A stretch of DNA of 64,000 nt, taken from the NCBI GenBank assembly GCA_900708905.1, contig CAADRB010000026.1, forward strand, positions 1,380,551 to 1,444,550. Direction: 5' to 3'. This document shows positions 13,339 through 28,500 of the stretch, in pieces. Position numbers and translations under genes: made by a program. The notes beneath the pieces were generated by a model. That model was not told the origin of the DNA. It searched no databases and was given only the letters and a program-made list of their open reading frames with translations. This stretch comes from Hymenolepis diminuta. Its lineage: Eukaryota > Platyhelminthes > Cestoda > Cyclophyllidea > Hymenolepididae. The stretch's first letter is position 1, and each line of letters begins with the position of its first letter.

Positions 13339-16300
13339 AACAGGCATAAGATTTATGATTATTTGCTTGTAAGTTACTAGAACTAAATATTGGCCGCTCA
13401 ATAACTCTTTCGATATTCCTTAACCCTACGGTTAGCATCAGCATGTGTTCTGAGCATGAGGCGTCATAGAGTCCCTCTGTTTGATAAACCTGTACAATTT
13501 GGTCATTTTAATAACATGATTAAAGCAGTCATATCAAACTGCTAATTCGATTACTTTAAATCCCTACCCAATATTCCTTGCCCTTGACATTTTCTGTTGA
13601 ATTACGAAATCATTAATATATGTGTTATCAGCATTGGGTAGATGGAAGGTAAAATTTAGCCACTTCTGTTGAAAAATTTTTATTCTAGTATTCCTCTTGC
13701 CGATCAGAATTAACTACTTCGGTTGGCCGCCCATATCACTGGACGAGCGTCAATCATTACTGATCTCGTAGCTTCCGGTTTGGTAGCTGTGCACATTGAC
13801 CGCGCGATCACAAATGCACAAGTACTGCTTTTAGTTCAGTTATCGAATCTCAAATCCACACTGCAACCTAGCTGAAAACTGTCACGCACGATCCCAGTTT
13901 GACAATATAGTCTTTACTTTTATTAATGGTTCTGTCGGTGCGTGTTAATCAATAAAACTCCGGACATTATTCATTATGTACTTTGTTTTGAATAAATCTT
14001 TTGGATTAGGGTTTATATCAGACTAATTGAGATGAAAGTGTAGCGCCGACGCTTCTATGTATTTTGACGCTAATTGCGTGCGCGTAATTTCTGTTGGCAT
14101 TTCCAATTAGTCGACCGCACAGACACGATTATTGTGTATCCTGCGCTGTCATTTAAGATCAGCCGATGAAGATCCTATGCAGCTCAGATCTAATTATGGG
14201 AATTTTCTTGCATTTTTGATATCGTAGATTGGGGGAGGGAAGAATACTGTAAGGTCATCATCATTTAAACAGAAGTATTATGGCGCGCTGGAAGATCAAA
14301 GGACTCGTTTGGTTTTCCGATATAAATGCATTAAAATCGCATTTTCATGCTGCAATTTACTTGACAAGTCCATTAGCACTGACAATGAGATTAAATTAGA
14401 TATCAAGGTGCATTTGATTCAAATGGATTAAAAATGACTAAGAGCTTTTTAAAAGAAGAGAATTGATAAACAAACGAAAGAAATTTGTATTAAAAACTGA
14501 AGTATAACTGGAATAAATGGATTCTCTCGGAGAAAGAATAGTCAAATATTTCGGAAAAGGTTTGTTTCACATATTTATTTACTAAATTGATGTATGTAAA
14601 AGTGCAGTGGATACTACACAAATAAGCACTTGGCTAAAACCTTATTTTTCCTCTTAGAAGTCCAAATTAATTGCACACTTGTGTAACAAACTTCTATCAG
14701 AGAACTTTGATATAAGTTGCCCCCATAATTACCTAAGCTGCATTCAAAGTAGTGAGAACACAGAAGGTGTGGTGTAGAAAGAGTCCACTGAAAAAGTTTA
14801 GCAATTCTGAATACACTCAACGATATGTTGAACGAGTATTGATAATTGATTGTCTGGGAGGTCTCTACACACACGCCTAAGCTTGCTCGATTCGCAAGTG
14901 GTAGCAAGTGCACGTTCCCCAGAATGTTCTAGGGCACGCGAGATCCCTTTGATCAGCCTTGGTAGCGTTGTACACTCCACAAAAGTCAATATGTCTCCAA
15001 ATCCTATCATTATCCGAACTTTTAAAATGGAATAAGAACGTTTTTATAGGTTTGGCAGGAAGTATTATACAGTTGTAAGAGGATTGAATGAAAATGAGGG
15101 CAACCATAAGGGGAATACAAAAGATTATCGGAACGAATAATTTAAAATGGAAAGGTTAAATAATCATGCCAGCCTTTAGGCTATTCTTCTCAGTTTCGAC
15201 TTTCCGTTAGTATTATTAATTTGGATTAGATGTGCAGCACATGTTCTCAAATTTATCCTTTATCATTCGCGATGAATCCTTGTCTACGTTGCTCAATGCT
15301 TAATGACCAGTTTTTATCGAGAAAAATTGGTCTTGTCACCTCAGATTGCAGTTTCTTTCGAGGGTTGTGAAAGCAGTATTATTTACTATGATATTCAGCA
15401 GGTTGCACGCTTAAAATAGCTGAGATAGGGTAGCTAGTATAATATTTCGGCTTGAATTTCGGAAACTTGTCATCTATTCTACTAGAGAATCAAATAATAT
15501 CCGTATATAGTGAATGATTCCAGAGATTTCTCATTTTAAGTCCACTCCCATTTGACAAATGGATTCCACATCCTGCAAGTGTTCAAACAACTCCCTTCCA
15601 ATTAGGTATATTGTTTTTACTGTAAACAAGGCACTGTCTTCGTTTTGGATCCCTAATATTCCTCACTCTCACCCCGTTTTCACCTAATGAAAACCCAATT
15701 AGTCAAACGCTTTCTTTGTTATACCACATCTCCAAGTCTTAACACGTGCAACCCAAATGAAACCCATGTCACATTTGAAATAAATGGTCTAATTAGTAAT
15801 ACATTAAATTCCCAAGCATGTTAGTGGAAGGTCTTTCGGTGTTCGTCTTGAATACTAGATCGGTCATTGTTAATCAGTGCGGAAGATGCACTCGGATGGT
15901 TCTTGAACCTATCAAAAGCAGATTGCAACTTAGAAGTCATCGAAAGAGTCATAAAATAGAAAAAACTTGCTAAGTTAATAATCTGGGAACTGACAGACTT
16001 AGTGGGACACATTTATTAAGAGAGACTGCGTTAGCTTGAAATTGCAAGTGTTTCATAATGTGAGAAAATCGACAAAATACATGCCCCAGGATGAGTTACA
16101 TACAGGCAACTTAATGTAATGATTAACCGCAGTTAGGGTATAAGGTCACTAATGAACAGAGTAAGGTTCAACAAAACTGTGATCTTCGAAATGTTAAAAT
16201 GGAAGCCATCGATATGCCATTACATCAAATCAAAAGCATTGTAGATAATTTGATGACCATTTTTACTGTTTCAGTGCTTCGTCATGCGCAATAATGATAA

Positions 16301-19300
16301 CAGAAATCATATTATAACCTTCTATTTCAACGAAGGCATCCAGACCGGGATTTAAAGTATAGAGAGGCTGCACCTTAGGAGAGTGTTAACAGTTTATTTC
16401 ATCTTTTTTGTAACAAAACAAAACATACTTAAACTTTTAGGTAGTAGTAATAAATTGCAGGATACATCCGTTCGAATTCCCAAGTGAGGCACACCTAAAT
16501 GTTCACCTTATCACGTCATGATCTTGACTGCCATAAACAGAATAAAAGTTCTTAATGGATATGTCCTTATATCCTGAATAAGGAATATTAAAATTTGACA
16601 CTGCTAACCACAAATTAAGATGTGGGAGAAATGAACGGCTAAGACCCCTTACCAACATCGAATACATTAAAGGGGCAGAGAAAAGTACGATCTAAGTTTT
16701 ATCAGAGCAGGCTGAAATGTTAAGAACTGTTTCATCCATCTAAGCCAATGGGAAAGCCTGAACATGTTTAAGAGTAAATGCATTTTGTAGAGAGAGTGAT
16801 GAAAATAGCAAGGGAATAAAGGACGTGTTGAATAAGGAAAGGCTTTAAAGATTCTCATTAATAATAAAGTCAAATATATGTGCTACAAAACAGCGAGCTA
16901 CTACCTAAGAGTTGGAAGTAAAGTAAACTCGCAATCTGCACAGCCTATTGGGGAAGATCTTACCTGCACGCAAACCAAAGTGGACGTACAGTGGAGCAAT
17001 AAGAAGCTAGGATCTGAGATGTACTCAGCCACAAATCCATGCTGATTGATATGGTAGTGACCATTGGGGCAAGATGATTGCTTTCGCTCACTCTTCCTCA
17101 AACGAAGTGTGGACGAATGTGCCAATCACTTCCTTTTGGCGAAATAACGGATAGGCTTTCCTAGTGAGCAAAAGGTAAGGTCATGGTCAGAAGTCAGTTA
17201 AATTTAGCAAGACTCACTAGCAATCACTCAAATTGTATTTTGCCTGGATCTTTTAATGCTTCTTGGTCCATCTCCCATAATTTCGTAGATCTGTATGCCC
17301 TTTTATTCTAGCTTGCCCTGTCTATCAGATGTCCTGTGATAAAATCTTACTTAGACCCCACTTCCCACAGTCAACGCAAAAATACATACTTGTATTCCAT
17401 TGAGGGAGATAAAAATGATAAATGGACAAAGAAACCGATGAAAAAGGCAAGATTTTGAAGGATCTCATAAGCATAAAATTAATTACGAAAGATGTCAAGA
17501 AAAAAGAAGTTTAGTGACGAGGTTGACTCACTTCATCTTTCTCACGATTTCCATATGAGTTTTTCCAATGAAAAATTTAAACGAAAAGAACAATTAAATG
17601 TAAAAGCCGGTAAATTCTGATAAATGTTAACTAAAATACTTTAAGTTAAAATAATTGATAAATTCTCTCCAAATGATGACTTTTCTGTAAGACTTTTAAG
17701 CTGTTGAACATATGGCAATTTGTTCCGTGGCGCTTATATTAAGCTTGTGTAGTGACCAATGTGCGACAGACTAACAAACAGACCGCATGGTTTTATCTAA
17801 TTAATAGAGGAACGATATCTAGGATGCCACTTCTCATTCCAAGATGGGTATTTGAAAATGTTTCTTTCAACTGGGGCTGGCAATTAAAATGCAGAGAGTC
17901 ATTATCTCATTGTTCTTATTAACAAACTGTATCATTTCATATTATTTTTCTAAAGAGAATTGAAATTAATGGCTCCAAATGAACCTAAATATAACCCGCT
18001 TAAGTGGTTGAGAAGATATTAAGTAGTATCTGGGCATTATAATTCTTAGGTTTGACCTATCTCTCATAATGACTCTGTCTGCGCTAATATTCATACCTAA
18101 TTTTCTGTTGGTGATTTTTGATTGGTTGCTTATCAGCTAACATTGGTCGTGAAACGACGCATCTCCCTCACCGTACCTACATTCATCCATTTTTCTCACA
18201 ATCTGGATTGGCCTCATTGAGTACTAACACTTTCCACTTTCCTCCCAACTCCTCATTCTATTCCTTTCTCCTCTCCCTTATCATTCATTCATAATCCCTA
18301 ATACTCGTTTGTCCAGCCCAACCTTGGTTTTCCCAATTGTGAAAGACACTTGTGTCCTGCCAGCCACAGAAAGACCATTAATTCTATGAAGGATTATCTA
18401 GCTTTACTTGTTCTATCTATTAAAAGTAATCATACTTGGGATTAGTTTAACTTTATTCAGTTTGACCTATGACTAACGCTTCCTTTCTAAATTTGCTAAC
18501 AATACACCTTTCAGTTTACCAGTCTTTATTGGTCTTTCTTAATACAAGTATCCACACCGCAGTCTTTGCTTCCTACCTTATTTTAATAGAGTTATTCGTA
18601 GAAACTTGGGAGGGTGACGGATTACCAAAATTTCTTTATCTTTCGCTGGTGACTTCAAAGCCATAGTCTATTCTCAATATGTATGATGATCACATATTGA
18701 CTGTATACAGTTATGCAAAAATGATATACTTGACCATTTAGACGGAAGTTTATATTTACCGATAATGTTGCGGTAACTTGCACTGATCCACGACTTCAAC
18801 TGAATGGGTATCTCATCTGTAGCTTCTAGTTATCGACATGTGCACTGATCATTACGGTACTGACAAACTTTCATTGTATAACAAGTAAAAATGGAGTCTG
18901 TATAGCATTTTACTTGTCATAATCAGTGTATTAATAAAGACAACGATCATGACACGTGCCAATTAAATAAGGTTAAATAAACTAGAAAAAGCCTTCTCTC
19001 TTCCTTCCGCTTATCCTAACATCCCAGCTTTAAATAACCATATCAGTTTGATAAGTGAGTCATTTGTAATCAGAACTGCTAGATATAGCAGAGGTTAATC
19101 AATGGACGCAGACAAGCTCCAAAAAATATCATAGAAGATACAAGTGAGCGCTTGGACACCCATAACAGCCAATCATCATGAGGGAGAGACATAGAAAATA
19201 GAACATAGGTGCATATATTCACAATGTTTTAGTCAATAAACTACAATGGTTCCCTAGTCTACTTCTAACTGCCCTAACGTTAACGATAAACAGAAAACAG

Positions 19301-19371
19301 TATATGTAACTATCATCAGATATCCAATAACCAAAAAAGAAACATAATTGCACATTTCGAGGTGATAATGA
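13339..19371. other. Gene-free stretch downstream of TAF1
   Basis: No gene is recognisable. It holds one copy of a repeat at 14745-15000. A pyrimidine-rich segment at about 18170-18350 resembles 39530-39700 within a TAF1 intron. The remaining sequence is AT-rich with short unrelated open frames. Confidence 0.5.
14745..15000 (+). repeat. Interspersed repeat, copy 1 of 2
   Basis: This shares clear blocks with 52225-52490 in the same order and orientation: GGAGGTCTCTACACACACGCC, then a GCACGTTCCC-like block, then TCTAGGGCACG and GATCAGCCTTGGTAGC. It is locally GC-richer than its surroundings. The class is unknown; it may be part of an LTR or a non-autonomous DNA element. Confidence 0.6.
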
Positions 19372-19377
19372 TTTATT
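19372..19377 (-). terminator. Likely TAF1 polyadenylation signal
   Basis: The minus strand reads AATAAA about 125 bases after the TAF1 stop codon, a usual distance for a 3' end signal. Cleavage position is not determined. Confidence 0.55.
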
Positions 19378-19444
19378 TCTGGAATTTAAAAAATGCTGAA
19401 TTGCACATCTCTCCCTATACAGAGAGTTGATACACATTAGAAAA

Positions 19445-19464
19445 ATATATATATATATATATAT
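19445..19464. repeat. (AT)10 microsatellite
   Basis: A pure AT dinucleotide run lies in the presumed TAF1 3' untranslated region. It is likely to vary in length between individuals. Confidence 0.9.
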
Positions 19465-19501
19465 CTGTACATGATGGTATCCAGAGGCTGGAAACCCCAA
19501 A

Positions 19502-22500
19502 TTACCCTCCCGAACTCGAGTTCTCCTCATCACTTCCAATAAAGAATTCCACACGCTGATGACTCTGATTTGAAGAATTTTCCTCATCTCCACCACTTTG
19601 AGAATGGGATCCATCCACCGAATGAGACTCATAACCGTCATTTGCACGATCGTCATCCAAATCAGGCTGTCGAGATCGATATAACGGTTACTTAAATCAT
19701 TTTAGTAGAAATATTAAAAACGCCGGTTTTACCAACCATGTATTGAGGATGTTGATTTGATATCTCCGTGGGGGCATTGAATGTGTCATCCATTGCCATC
19801 AACTCGCCACCTTCTTGATCATACATATCATCATTCTCATCCTCAGAATCGGAACTCAATCTCAGGGCGTCTGCAACTTGTGAATCTTCTGGTGCGAGAC
19901 CCAAGCTAGCGTGGTCGGCAAATGAGAACTGTAACAGATGAACAAAGTTAGAATCATAACTTGGGGTATAATGAGGAGAATTGGAGTATCAACTTACTCT
20001 ACTATCCTCATCAGCAAAAGTGCTGGCTCCACAAGGAGAGATTGGTTGTCGTTGACTGGCCTCTGAATGGTGTTCCTCGTAGTCATCTTCATGGGTATAG
20101 TTTGTGAGGGGACTGGCTGTATATGACTTTTCTGTGAACGGGAAAGGGAGAGAGATTTTAATCAATAAATCTATTCAACACCATCTCGTATATCCAAGGA
20201 AGGGAATACAATTACCTTCAATCTCTTCCTGGGCGATCCTGGGCCGTTTTTCTGGGGCGGACAACTCATCACCGGGTAGGGAGGGTTCAGAGAGCTCAGG
20301 GTGTGGTCTCTTCCAAGTGCTTCGTGATGTAGAAGGTCCTGGGGTATCTGCATCACCACCTTCTTCTGCCTTGCGGCCCTCTAAATCTTCCAAATGGCTA
20401 AAGAAAAAAAAACGAAGAATGCAAAATGAAGAGTTTATTCTATTTAACATTAGCATTAGCATTGAACAAGGTACAAATGAGAGTTATGACGATGTCAAAA
20501 AGAACGAGTGTGTTGGCACTCGCCCTTTAAACTGTAGATGCCATAAAGCCGATTTCAATATCTCCGTGTATTCAAGTACACGTTTCGTGAATATTGTGGG
20601 CGAGGTTCACATTGATTACCGATTTTTACCACCACCATGTATTCAATGGAATCTCGACGAAACAAGTAGATATGGGGGGGTTTAAAAATAACTCCAGACA
20701 TTTAAATGTACAAGGTGATAAATCATCGGCATATTATGAAATTCGTAAAGTAGCAGATCGAGAGCAAATGTGATGGATTTTTACGGATTTATTTGTTCAT
20801 ATCGATGGAAAGACCGTCAAGAAATATTATGCAAAACTCAAGTCACAGGTTCTATAATGGAGTTCCAAGTAATTTGAGAAACCACAAGAGAATCTTCGCT
20901 TGCAAAACTTCAGATTACGCGTGGATTAGTCATTATATTTCGCGCCAATGGCCCTGCAGTAACGTGCTTCTCTGTGGAGTTGGAGGTCACGGGTCCGATA
21001 CCCACCGGCTCATGCCCAGCGAATGGTTGAAATTAGCTAAAAAAGGGGTGATAGAATGCGAGCTTCTCACCAGAAAGGTTCCATAATGTTACCCCTCTAC
21101 CCAAGATAAGTATTAGAAAACGCTTTTCTAAATGGGATTGGAAGCATAAATACTTAAATTATTTAATTTCTAGAGTAAGAAGTTACCTATCAACCTGTAC
21201 ACTTAAAAAAAGTCCGAGAAACCCCAAGGTTCATTGTCATAAAGAGAAACCATGATAATTGAAAAAAAACCCTATATATGGTTCCAATATGCTCTCTTAC
21301 AAGCATTACAAGACAAAACTAAACCACGTCATTTACTTCAGCTTGTCGAAAATTAATATCAGAAAATAAAGCTTAAACCTACTCTAAAATATCCTTTTCT
21401 ACCACATCAAGGAGCTCGCGCTGCTCTTCGAGTTTGTCTCTAGCAGCAGAGAGCATGTTGGTAGCAATGCTGGTGAGATTACTCGCTGGTCCGTTGTATT
21501 GAATACAATTGGAAAGAATGAGGTCAGTATCCCTCATGAATTCCTCTCGATTTTTGTACCGATTCGCCTTGATTCGCTGTCTCAGGGTATCCAAGTCCAT
21601 TGGATTGGCAATCTTTACGTAGTAGTCCTAAGGGTTATAAGAAAAAGGGTTAGTATTGTATTTTATTCCGAAATTAATTTAGACTTGATGAATAACCTCA
21701 ATCTAGGTAGCTATTCGTCAAAACTTTCCCACCTAAAGTACAATCCCTTTTTCCAATAACCCAATAAAACGTATTCGGGCACTTTTTCGTTTTTAACTTC
21801 AAGTAGATTGAAGACAACTGGCTGGAGATGTAGATTTTGTCAAGTTTTAATGCTTCAATGTCCTAGTTGGTAGTGGGAGGCGCTAATCATATACCGTGGA
21901 CGCCATAAACAGAACAGTAAACTTGCAAGTATTTTTAAGCAGCCTCAGGATGGACTGGAAAATTGAACGATTAGTAAGATTGACACTTTATAAGAACTTT
22001 CGACAACCTTCCAAGCAAATTAAGGTATTTTTTTAAACATTGAGAGATGACATATCAGATTGCGTTCTTACAATTGTAATGATGTGTGAAGAACTTCTGG
22101 GATTCCAAAAAATAAATTTTAAACAAAGAAGAATACGCCTCTGATAAGCTATGAAGCATTGACCTGAAACAAAACCCCGAAAAACCAGCAAAATAAACTA
22201 CAAAGAAGACGCATATAACATCATGACGATAAGAAGTCTAATGGAATTTTTCACTGCCTTGATTGAAACTCAGAATTCTGTGGATGGATTTCGTTCCTCG
22301 ATACTAGAAATGGGTCTGCTATTTTACTGGCCAGCCAGGCTACATAATACAGTTGTACCTCTTAATAATGTAGGGGTAAACAGCCGTTTGAGTTCTTCCT
22401 TCGTAGTTTGAGCTGCCGTAGTCAAAATATACACCATTGAACAGTCTAGATTGTATAAGAGGTTATGTTCCGTTATACCAGTAGCGACAGGGTTTTAATA

Positions 22501-25500
22501 ATACAGCTAAGGTAAAAATAGCATGCAGAGGAAAAGAATTTTTCCCTGACTAAAAATAAACAATCAAATTAATTCCACACTCAAGCGATCCGAGATAGAA
22601 GAGCGAAATCCCTTTTTATCTCAATTGTATACGAAAAGCAGGAGAAACACCCCAGAATTATAGAAAGAAGTTACAACGGCAAATTCAACGAAATGTATCG
22701 ATCGCATTTGCCCTATCCCAGGATAATTAAAATCATAAAAGGTTTGAATGGTCACGTTACGTTAATCCCCATATTTAGAGATTTATAAGAGCAAGTGTTG
22801 GGTATTTCGCGAGAGATTAATGAGTAAAGATGTACTCATCCAGAAAGATCTGTAAAGACATTGTTTCCTTAATAACATTCACGAATAAAAAAACCAAACG
22901 CTCTCCTCTTTTGCGAAATTAGTGAGGTTCAATAGACCCAAAAATGATAGGAAAATCTCAAAATAAAGCTGGATAAGGAACAACACTTTAAAAACGAAAC
23001 AAAACGTACACAGACTACATTAGTGTTTTAAATATAAGTGTAATATAACCGAAAATCTACGATTATTCAATTCCACTCACGGTATAACGACGTTTGTCCA
23101 CTGGAAGATGAAAGGCTCGACTATTGGGGAAATTTTGCATAATATCCACAACCTGTTGAAGTAAGAACCCCAGTCGCACTCGACTGTCTGAATCCATTAG
23201 TGGATTGGCCAACTTCTCCAGGCGCATCAATTTATTCTCCTTTTGGGCAAAGGATTCGAGCAAGAAAGAGAGCATTTTGGAGGCTATTTCCGTGAAGGAC
23301 GAGTGCTGTCCATTGAACTTCTCCGAGTTCTCCCGAATCAAATTCACATCGTACATGAACTCTTGTCGCGTCTGGTAGACATTATTGTTGATTTTCATGC
23401 GAATTTGGGACAAGTCCATCGGGTGCTCAATCAAGTTATAGTAGTTGGGAAAGTCCTTTTTACTCACTGGATGCATAAACATCTTAGAGCCTTGGATTAA
23501 AATTAGACCCTGTTGAAAAGAAACGGAAAAAGGTTTGATGCGAAGTGGGATCCAATATTTTCGACGCAATGAGTAGGACTTATAAAAACTCTACGAACAG
23601 AAATCGCCCCTCCGGCAATAGATTTTTTTGAAAATTTGGGGTCTCATATTCGTAACTGGTAATCAATTAAAGAAGAAGCTGTTTTCTTTCTACTACCGGT
23701 ATGGACGGATTGATAGAGTCATAATGGTCACTGGGGCTAGATCGATAATTGGTGATAAGGACTAATAATTTAGAACATTTGTACATGAAGTGGGCAATCC
23801 AATGCTCCCAGAATTCAATTAAAGTATGACCTACTTCCTCTTCATTCGGTTCATACCTTGCTGGACTATTTTGCTATTTCGAGTTCAGATGTTATCCAGT
23901 GGTTATATTTATTCGATTTATTTGTATTACCACGGGAAATGATAACCCTGCATTGGTGACTCTTAAACTGTAGCTTCTTCTACCACCCCCCTGCTACCAG
24001 CTACGGGAAAGACGTCTCTAATGCCCTAACGCAAATGATTATATGACGTTCGTTCCCGCAAGAATATACGTGAGGATGTATCTTTAGAGCTCACGTACGC
24101 GAACGGTGGTACGTATCACCCGCCTCTAAGTTCACTCAGCCCTAGTGCACGACGCTTGAATCAATCGATTGTCGCCCGAACCCCACGCAAGTTTCCTAGC
24201 ATTAATGCAATTCTCCGTCTTCTTTCTATCTCGCTTTGTGTCAAAGATGGTAGGCATAAAATGGAAGAGTGATAGCTTTCCAGATTCCTCTATCCTAAAC
24301 TGATAACTCTAACACTACAATTAATAAAAAGCGAGCGCTGACCTTGTAGATCTCTTCAAAGATATGATTGATAGAGACGATAGGATCAATACGACGTCGA
24401 TTCCCCCGGTGTTTGATCGCCGCTGTGGGATAGTCATCATCAGCTGCACTAGCGACAGTACTTCGTCTACGAGCTGTACCTAAACTAGTTCCACCCCTTT
24501 CCGTGGTTGAGACACGACTACCACGATGACCTCTTGGAGTGTTCGATTCAACCTGTTCCAACACACGTCTGCTTATTTTGAATTTGCCAATTGGACCTTC
24601 GAAGCCATCATGTGATTGATTTTGGCTATCCTCTTGCTACAAAGGAGGAAAGGAAGAAAAGTAATTAACAAGACGTTGGAAGGTTATGTAAAGAAGTCAT
24701 GAACCATAACCAAAAATTAATCAAGTCCGTTGAACAAAGGAAAACAATCGAGTTTGAGAAACTCACATTCAACTACTCCCTTCCCAAACAGTATTAACAA
24801 GTGTAGTTAGTAATTCTAATCGATGAGCCATAATCTCATTATGACTAAGTCGACAACCACTCTTTATTAACCATCACACCATAATTAACCGTGTGACAAT
24901 GCAGAGTCATGATGCTAGGTAGAGTAGAGAAACCATCCTGATAAGAAACTCCCGTTCTAAAATATGACTTTCATGATGAAATTGGTCATCCAGATCATTG
25001 GATATACACCGATGGTTCTAGAACCCGTAACACTTGACCAACGAAAATTCAAATTTGATTTATACTGTAGATCTTTACTATTCTTATAGACAATAACTTC
25101 GAGTTCACAATGTGCGCAGATGGCGAAAGATAAGCAATTATTGGTTAAACCAGAAAATTAAAAACGTGATCAACACGCACATCTGCCAGCTCAGATGTCA
25201 CTAAATGCCCATAGGTGCACATCCAGTGACCAACCGCATTGATTAATTCTAATCAACAAGAGTAGCGGTAGAATGTTAATTTCCCTTAAGAGCGGCTTAA
25301 ATATGCCTTCCTTCTACCAATCAAGTGTTGTTAACCTTTGCCTTAGTGGACTTGGAAAATTTTAGTCCATCAAACCGATAATGGATGGTAAATAATGTGA
25401 TCATCTGTTGGACAAGATGATATTGATTTTAGACCCACTCATCGGCCGAATCCAGAAAATAGGATGAACAATAACAAACAGCCATGGCCGAATGTTTCCA

Positions 25501-28500
25501 AACAGGTGAGATTCGAGAATATCTTCCTCTTCCTAAATACTGAGAGCGGATTGGGCACCATAATAGCAACCTTATAGTTAAATGCATGCTTTCCAACGCC
25601 CACTCAGAGCATAGAGAAGACTCCACAGGTCTTTTACGATGAAACTGGCATTCTATTACTATTTATTTATCTGTTAGCTCACTGAGTATGGGTCTATGGA
25701 CATTGGGTCTGCAGACACACATTAACTGCTACCGGATTTCAGAGTGAATATTTCCGAGTGACAAAAAAGCAGTAATAGCAAGGAGCAAAACGCGTAACAA
25801 TAAAAATTAAACAGCAACAGTAGTAGAAAAGGCAAAAAGCACTTTCACTTTCGTCCAGTAATTTTCAACCGAAGAAGGAAGCCTTTCAATGGAATAGACG
25901 GTCTAAATCGGAAAATAAGAGACTGCCATTAAATATAGCAGTGTTTTACTTTAATCAATCACCGAGTAATCCTATCGATAAATTTTGCAAACCAGATAAA
26001 GCATAAGCTAGCTAACTGTCACACTGGATTCACTAAAAATGATTAACTGGTGACCTCAAATATTCTTAATAAGTAATATTACTTTCTTAACTTCACTTAT
26101 CCCCATTTATTTCACATCTGTTGTTAAATTAAACTTACGCGCAGTGCTATGGATTCTGAACATTAATATTCTACGAAATTTGACGAGTTAGCTCAGAAGA
26201 TTCCTCTAGGAAATTTCACAGCACATCTTCAACGAAGAAGATCGTGCTGTGAAAAGCCTTACCAGTTCTCACACCCCGAAGCTTTTTTTGTTACAAAGAC
26301 GAACCAGAAAAGGTCTTGAAAAAGATCAAGACCAGAACAAATCTATCATAATACGAAAGATCGGGCTAGCATGGCTAAAACAGCCAACAATGTCAATTCC
26401 CGTCAGCATATGCAAAAATTCACACTTCAAGGGAATTTGCACGAGAAAGGTAAGAAAATTCCCCAATAATAATATAATAAAAGCCCTAGCAAGTTACTAT
26501 TTCACTTCTAATCACAACAATAGGAGCGTAAATAAGAAAAGGGATACCAATTTCGAGTCCTCCGATGGATAATCCATATCCCGTCTGCTGAATGGATCGT
26601 CATCATAGTCATCATCTGAATCCTCCGAGAGACGTGAATGTCCAATACTGCGTGGGGCAGGAACGTTCGATGAGACCTCCCTTAAATCACTGGAGGTCGA
26701 TGGAGCATACTTTGGTCCCCCACCAATCTGTTGAGCTGCCGCTCTTGATTTGTGATCTTGTGCTGCCAGCACATCCATTGCAGATCGACGAGAACCAGTA
26801 CGACCACTTCCTGGTACAGGCGGAGCAATAGCGTCTGTTCGACCATACATTGGACACTCCTTGTTGGTTCTCATGTGACCTGAAACAGTGAAACATTAAA
26901 TAATCCTAGGGTTAACAATTGAAAGCTTTCAAAACATAATAAAAGGAAAATAATACCGATCGCAACCAAACTCACGTTACGAAGCACCTTAGACAAAAAT
27001 TGAAACAGTGCTGTCGATTATTCCAATCATCTAAGGTGCACTGATAGGCCTCAATCTCGTAACCTCGAACTTGATGTATGTTGCTACTTAACTACCGATG
27101 GTGTTTTTTAAAAATGTTTCATTCTACACTCAAATTTTAATCGTGTATTTAAAAAATGAAGTATGGAAGAGTAGGCAAACTATCGAGTTTTAAAACTAAA
27201 AAAGCTTTCAGAAATAAGGGGCATTTCAAAATTGACGACGTTATGGATCAATAAAATTGACTACTTAGAAGTGTTAGAGTTCACTTTGGGTGAGCTACGG
27301 TGACCTCTCCCACATTTAAAATGCCTTTAATATTCTCATCTACCTGAACATGACTTTAAGAAGATACAAATGAATCAAATTGTCATTACTAACTTTTCAA
27401 TTACATCAACTGGTCGACAAGCTCAGAATACTGCGGAATAAACTCACTCATAAAATCAGGCATCAAATCATTCGGAACGTTTGGATATTACAAAGTGGAC
27501 AGCCTAATGCTTTCAGAATTGAAGTCAAGCAAGACCTTCGACATCCGAACTTCATTAGATGCGCATACTCGCCCCCCTGATCCTAGTTTTGCATGAATGT
27601 TCGCTCATTACGGAAGAGATAACTATATTGCTAATGGGAAAAAATTTAAACAACAAAAATCGGAGCTTTGGATGCTTCAGATCTTATAAACCTGAGGACT
27701 GTCATTCTCATGCGTTACCTACTTCTCAAGAGGTGAACGAATTCGGCGGAAAACTGTAATGATCAGTTTTGAAAATCATCCAAAAACGATTAAAACATGA
27801 AAAATTTTCTTACTTTCAAAATAAAGAAGAAAGTCTATAAATAGTCACTTACCGGTCTGACCACAAGCACCACAACGCATCTTGTAATTTCCCACCTTAT
27901 TCTTCCTTCTCGAAGAAGACATCGGTACTTGGACAACACCACCACCCGGAGCAACGGGGAGTCTGTTGATTGGAATCAAACGACCCGAGGCATCCCTTAA
28001 AGGTCCCTGACCAGAAATTCCCCTAGAAACGAGGAACTGCTGTTGCCTTCTCTGTCGACGCATCTGATCCTGCAAGCGTCTCTTCTCCTTCCTCTTCTGT
28101 TCCTTGAACTCTTCATCGGATCCAATGAAGGCCTGGATCTGATCGGCATTGCTAGACTGGATAATTTTGAAGTAGATTTCCAGCTGGGTTGACCATGGCA
28201 AGGTCTCAGTTTGAGTATACTCTTCGGGGGTGCCCTTGCGATAGGTGCGTGTAATACGAACGGTTTTCTGGAGAGAGGGATGGGGGATGGGGAGATCCAG
28301 GACGATACCTGCAGACTCGGAGCCATATTTGTATTTCACTGGTTTGGGAATTTCAATTGGGCCATCTGGCGCATTGGGAGTAGCTGATGTCTGGGGAGTT
28401 TGTTTTCGCTTGTTTTTCATCAGTATTTTCTAGACGTGAGGGAGAGAGGAAGAAGAAGAGGGAAATTAAAAAAGGCAAGATCACACCTTCGATGACAAGC

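Noticed and set aside
20104..20685. Long plus-strand open frame of 193 codons
   Set aside because: It is the antisense of TAF1 exons 15 and 16 and the intervening intron; the minus-strand frames match TAF1 and have splice signals.
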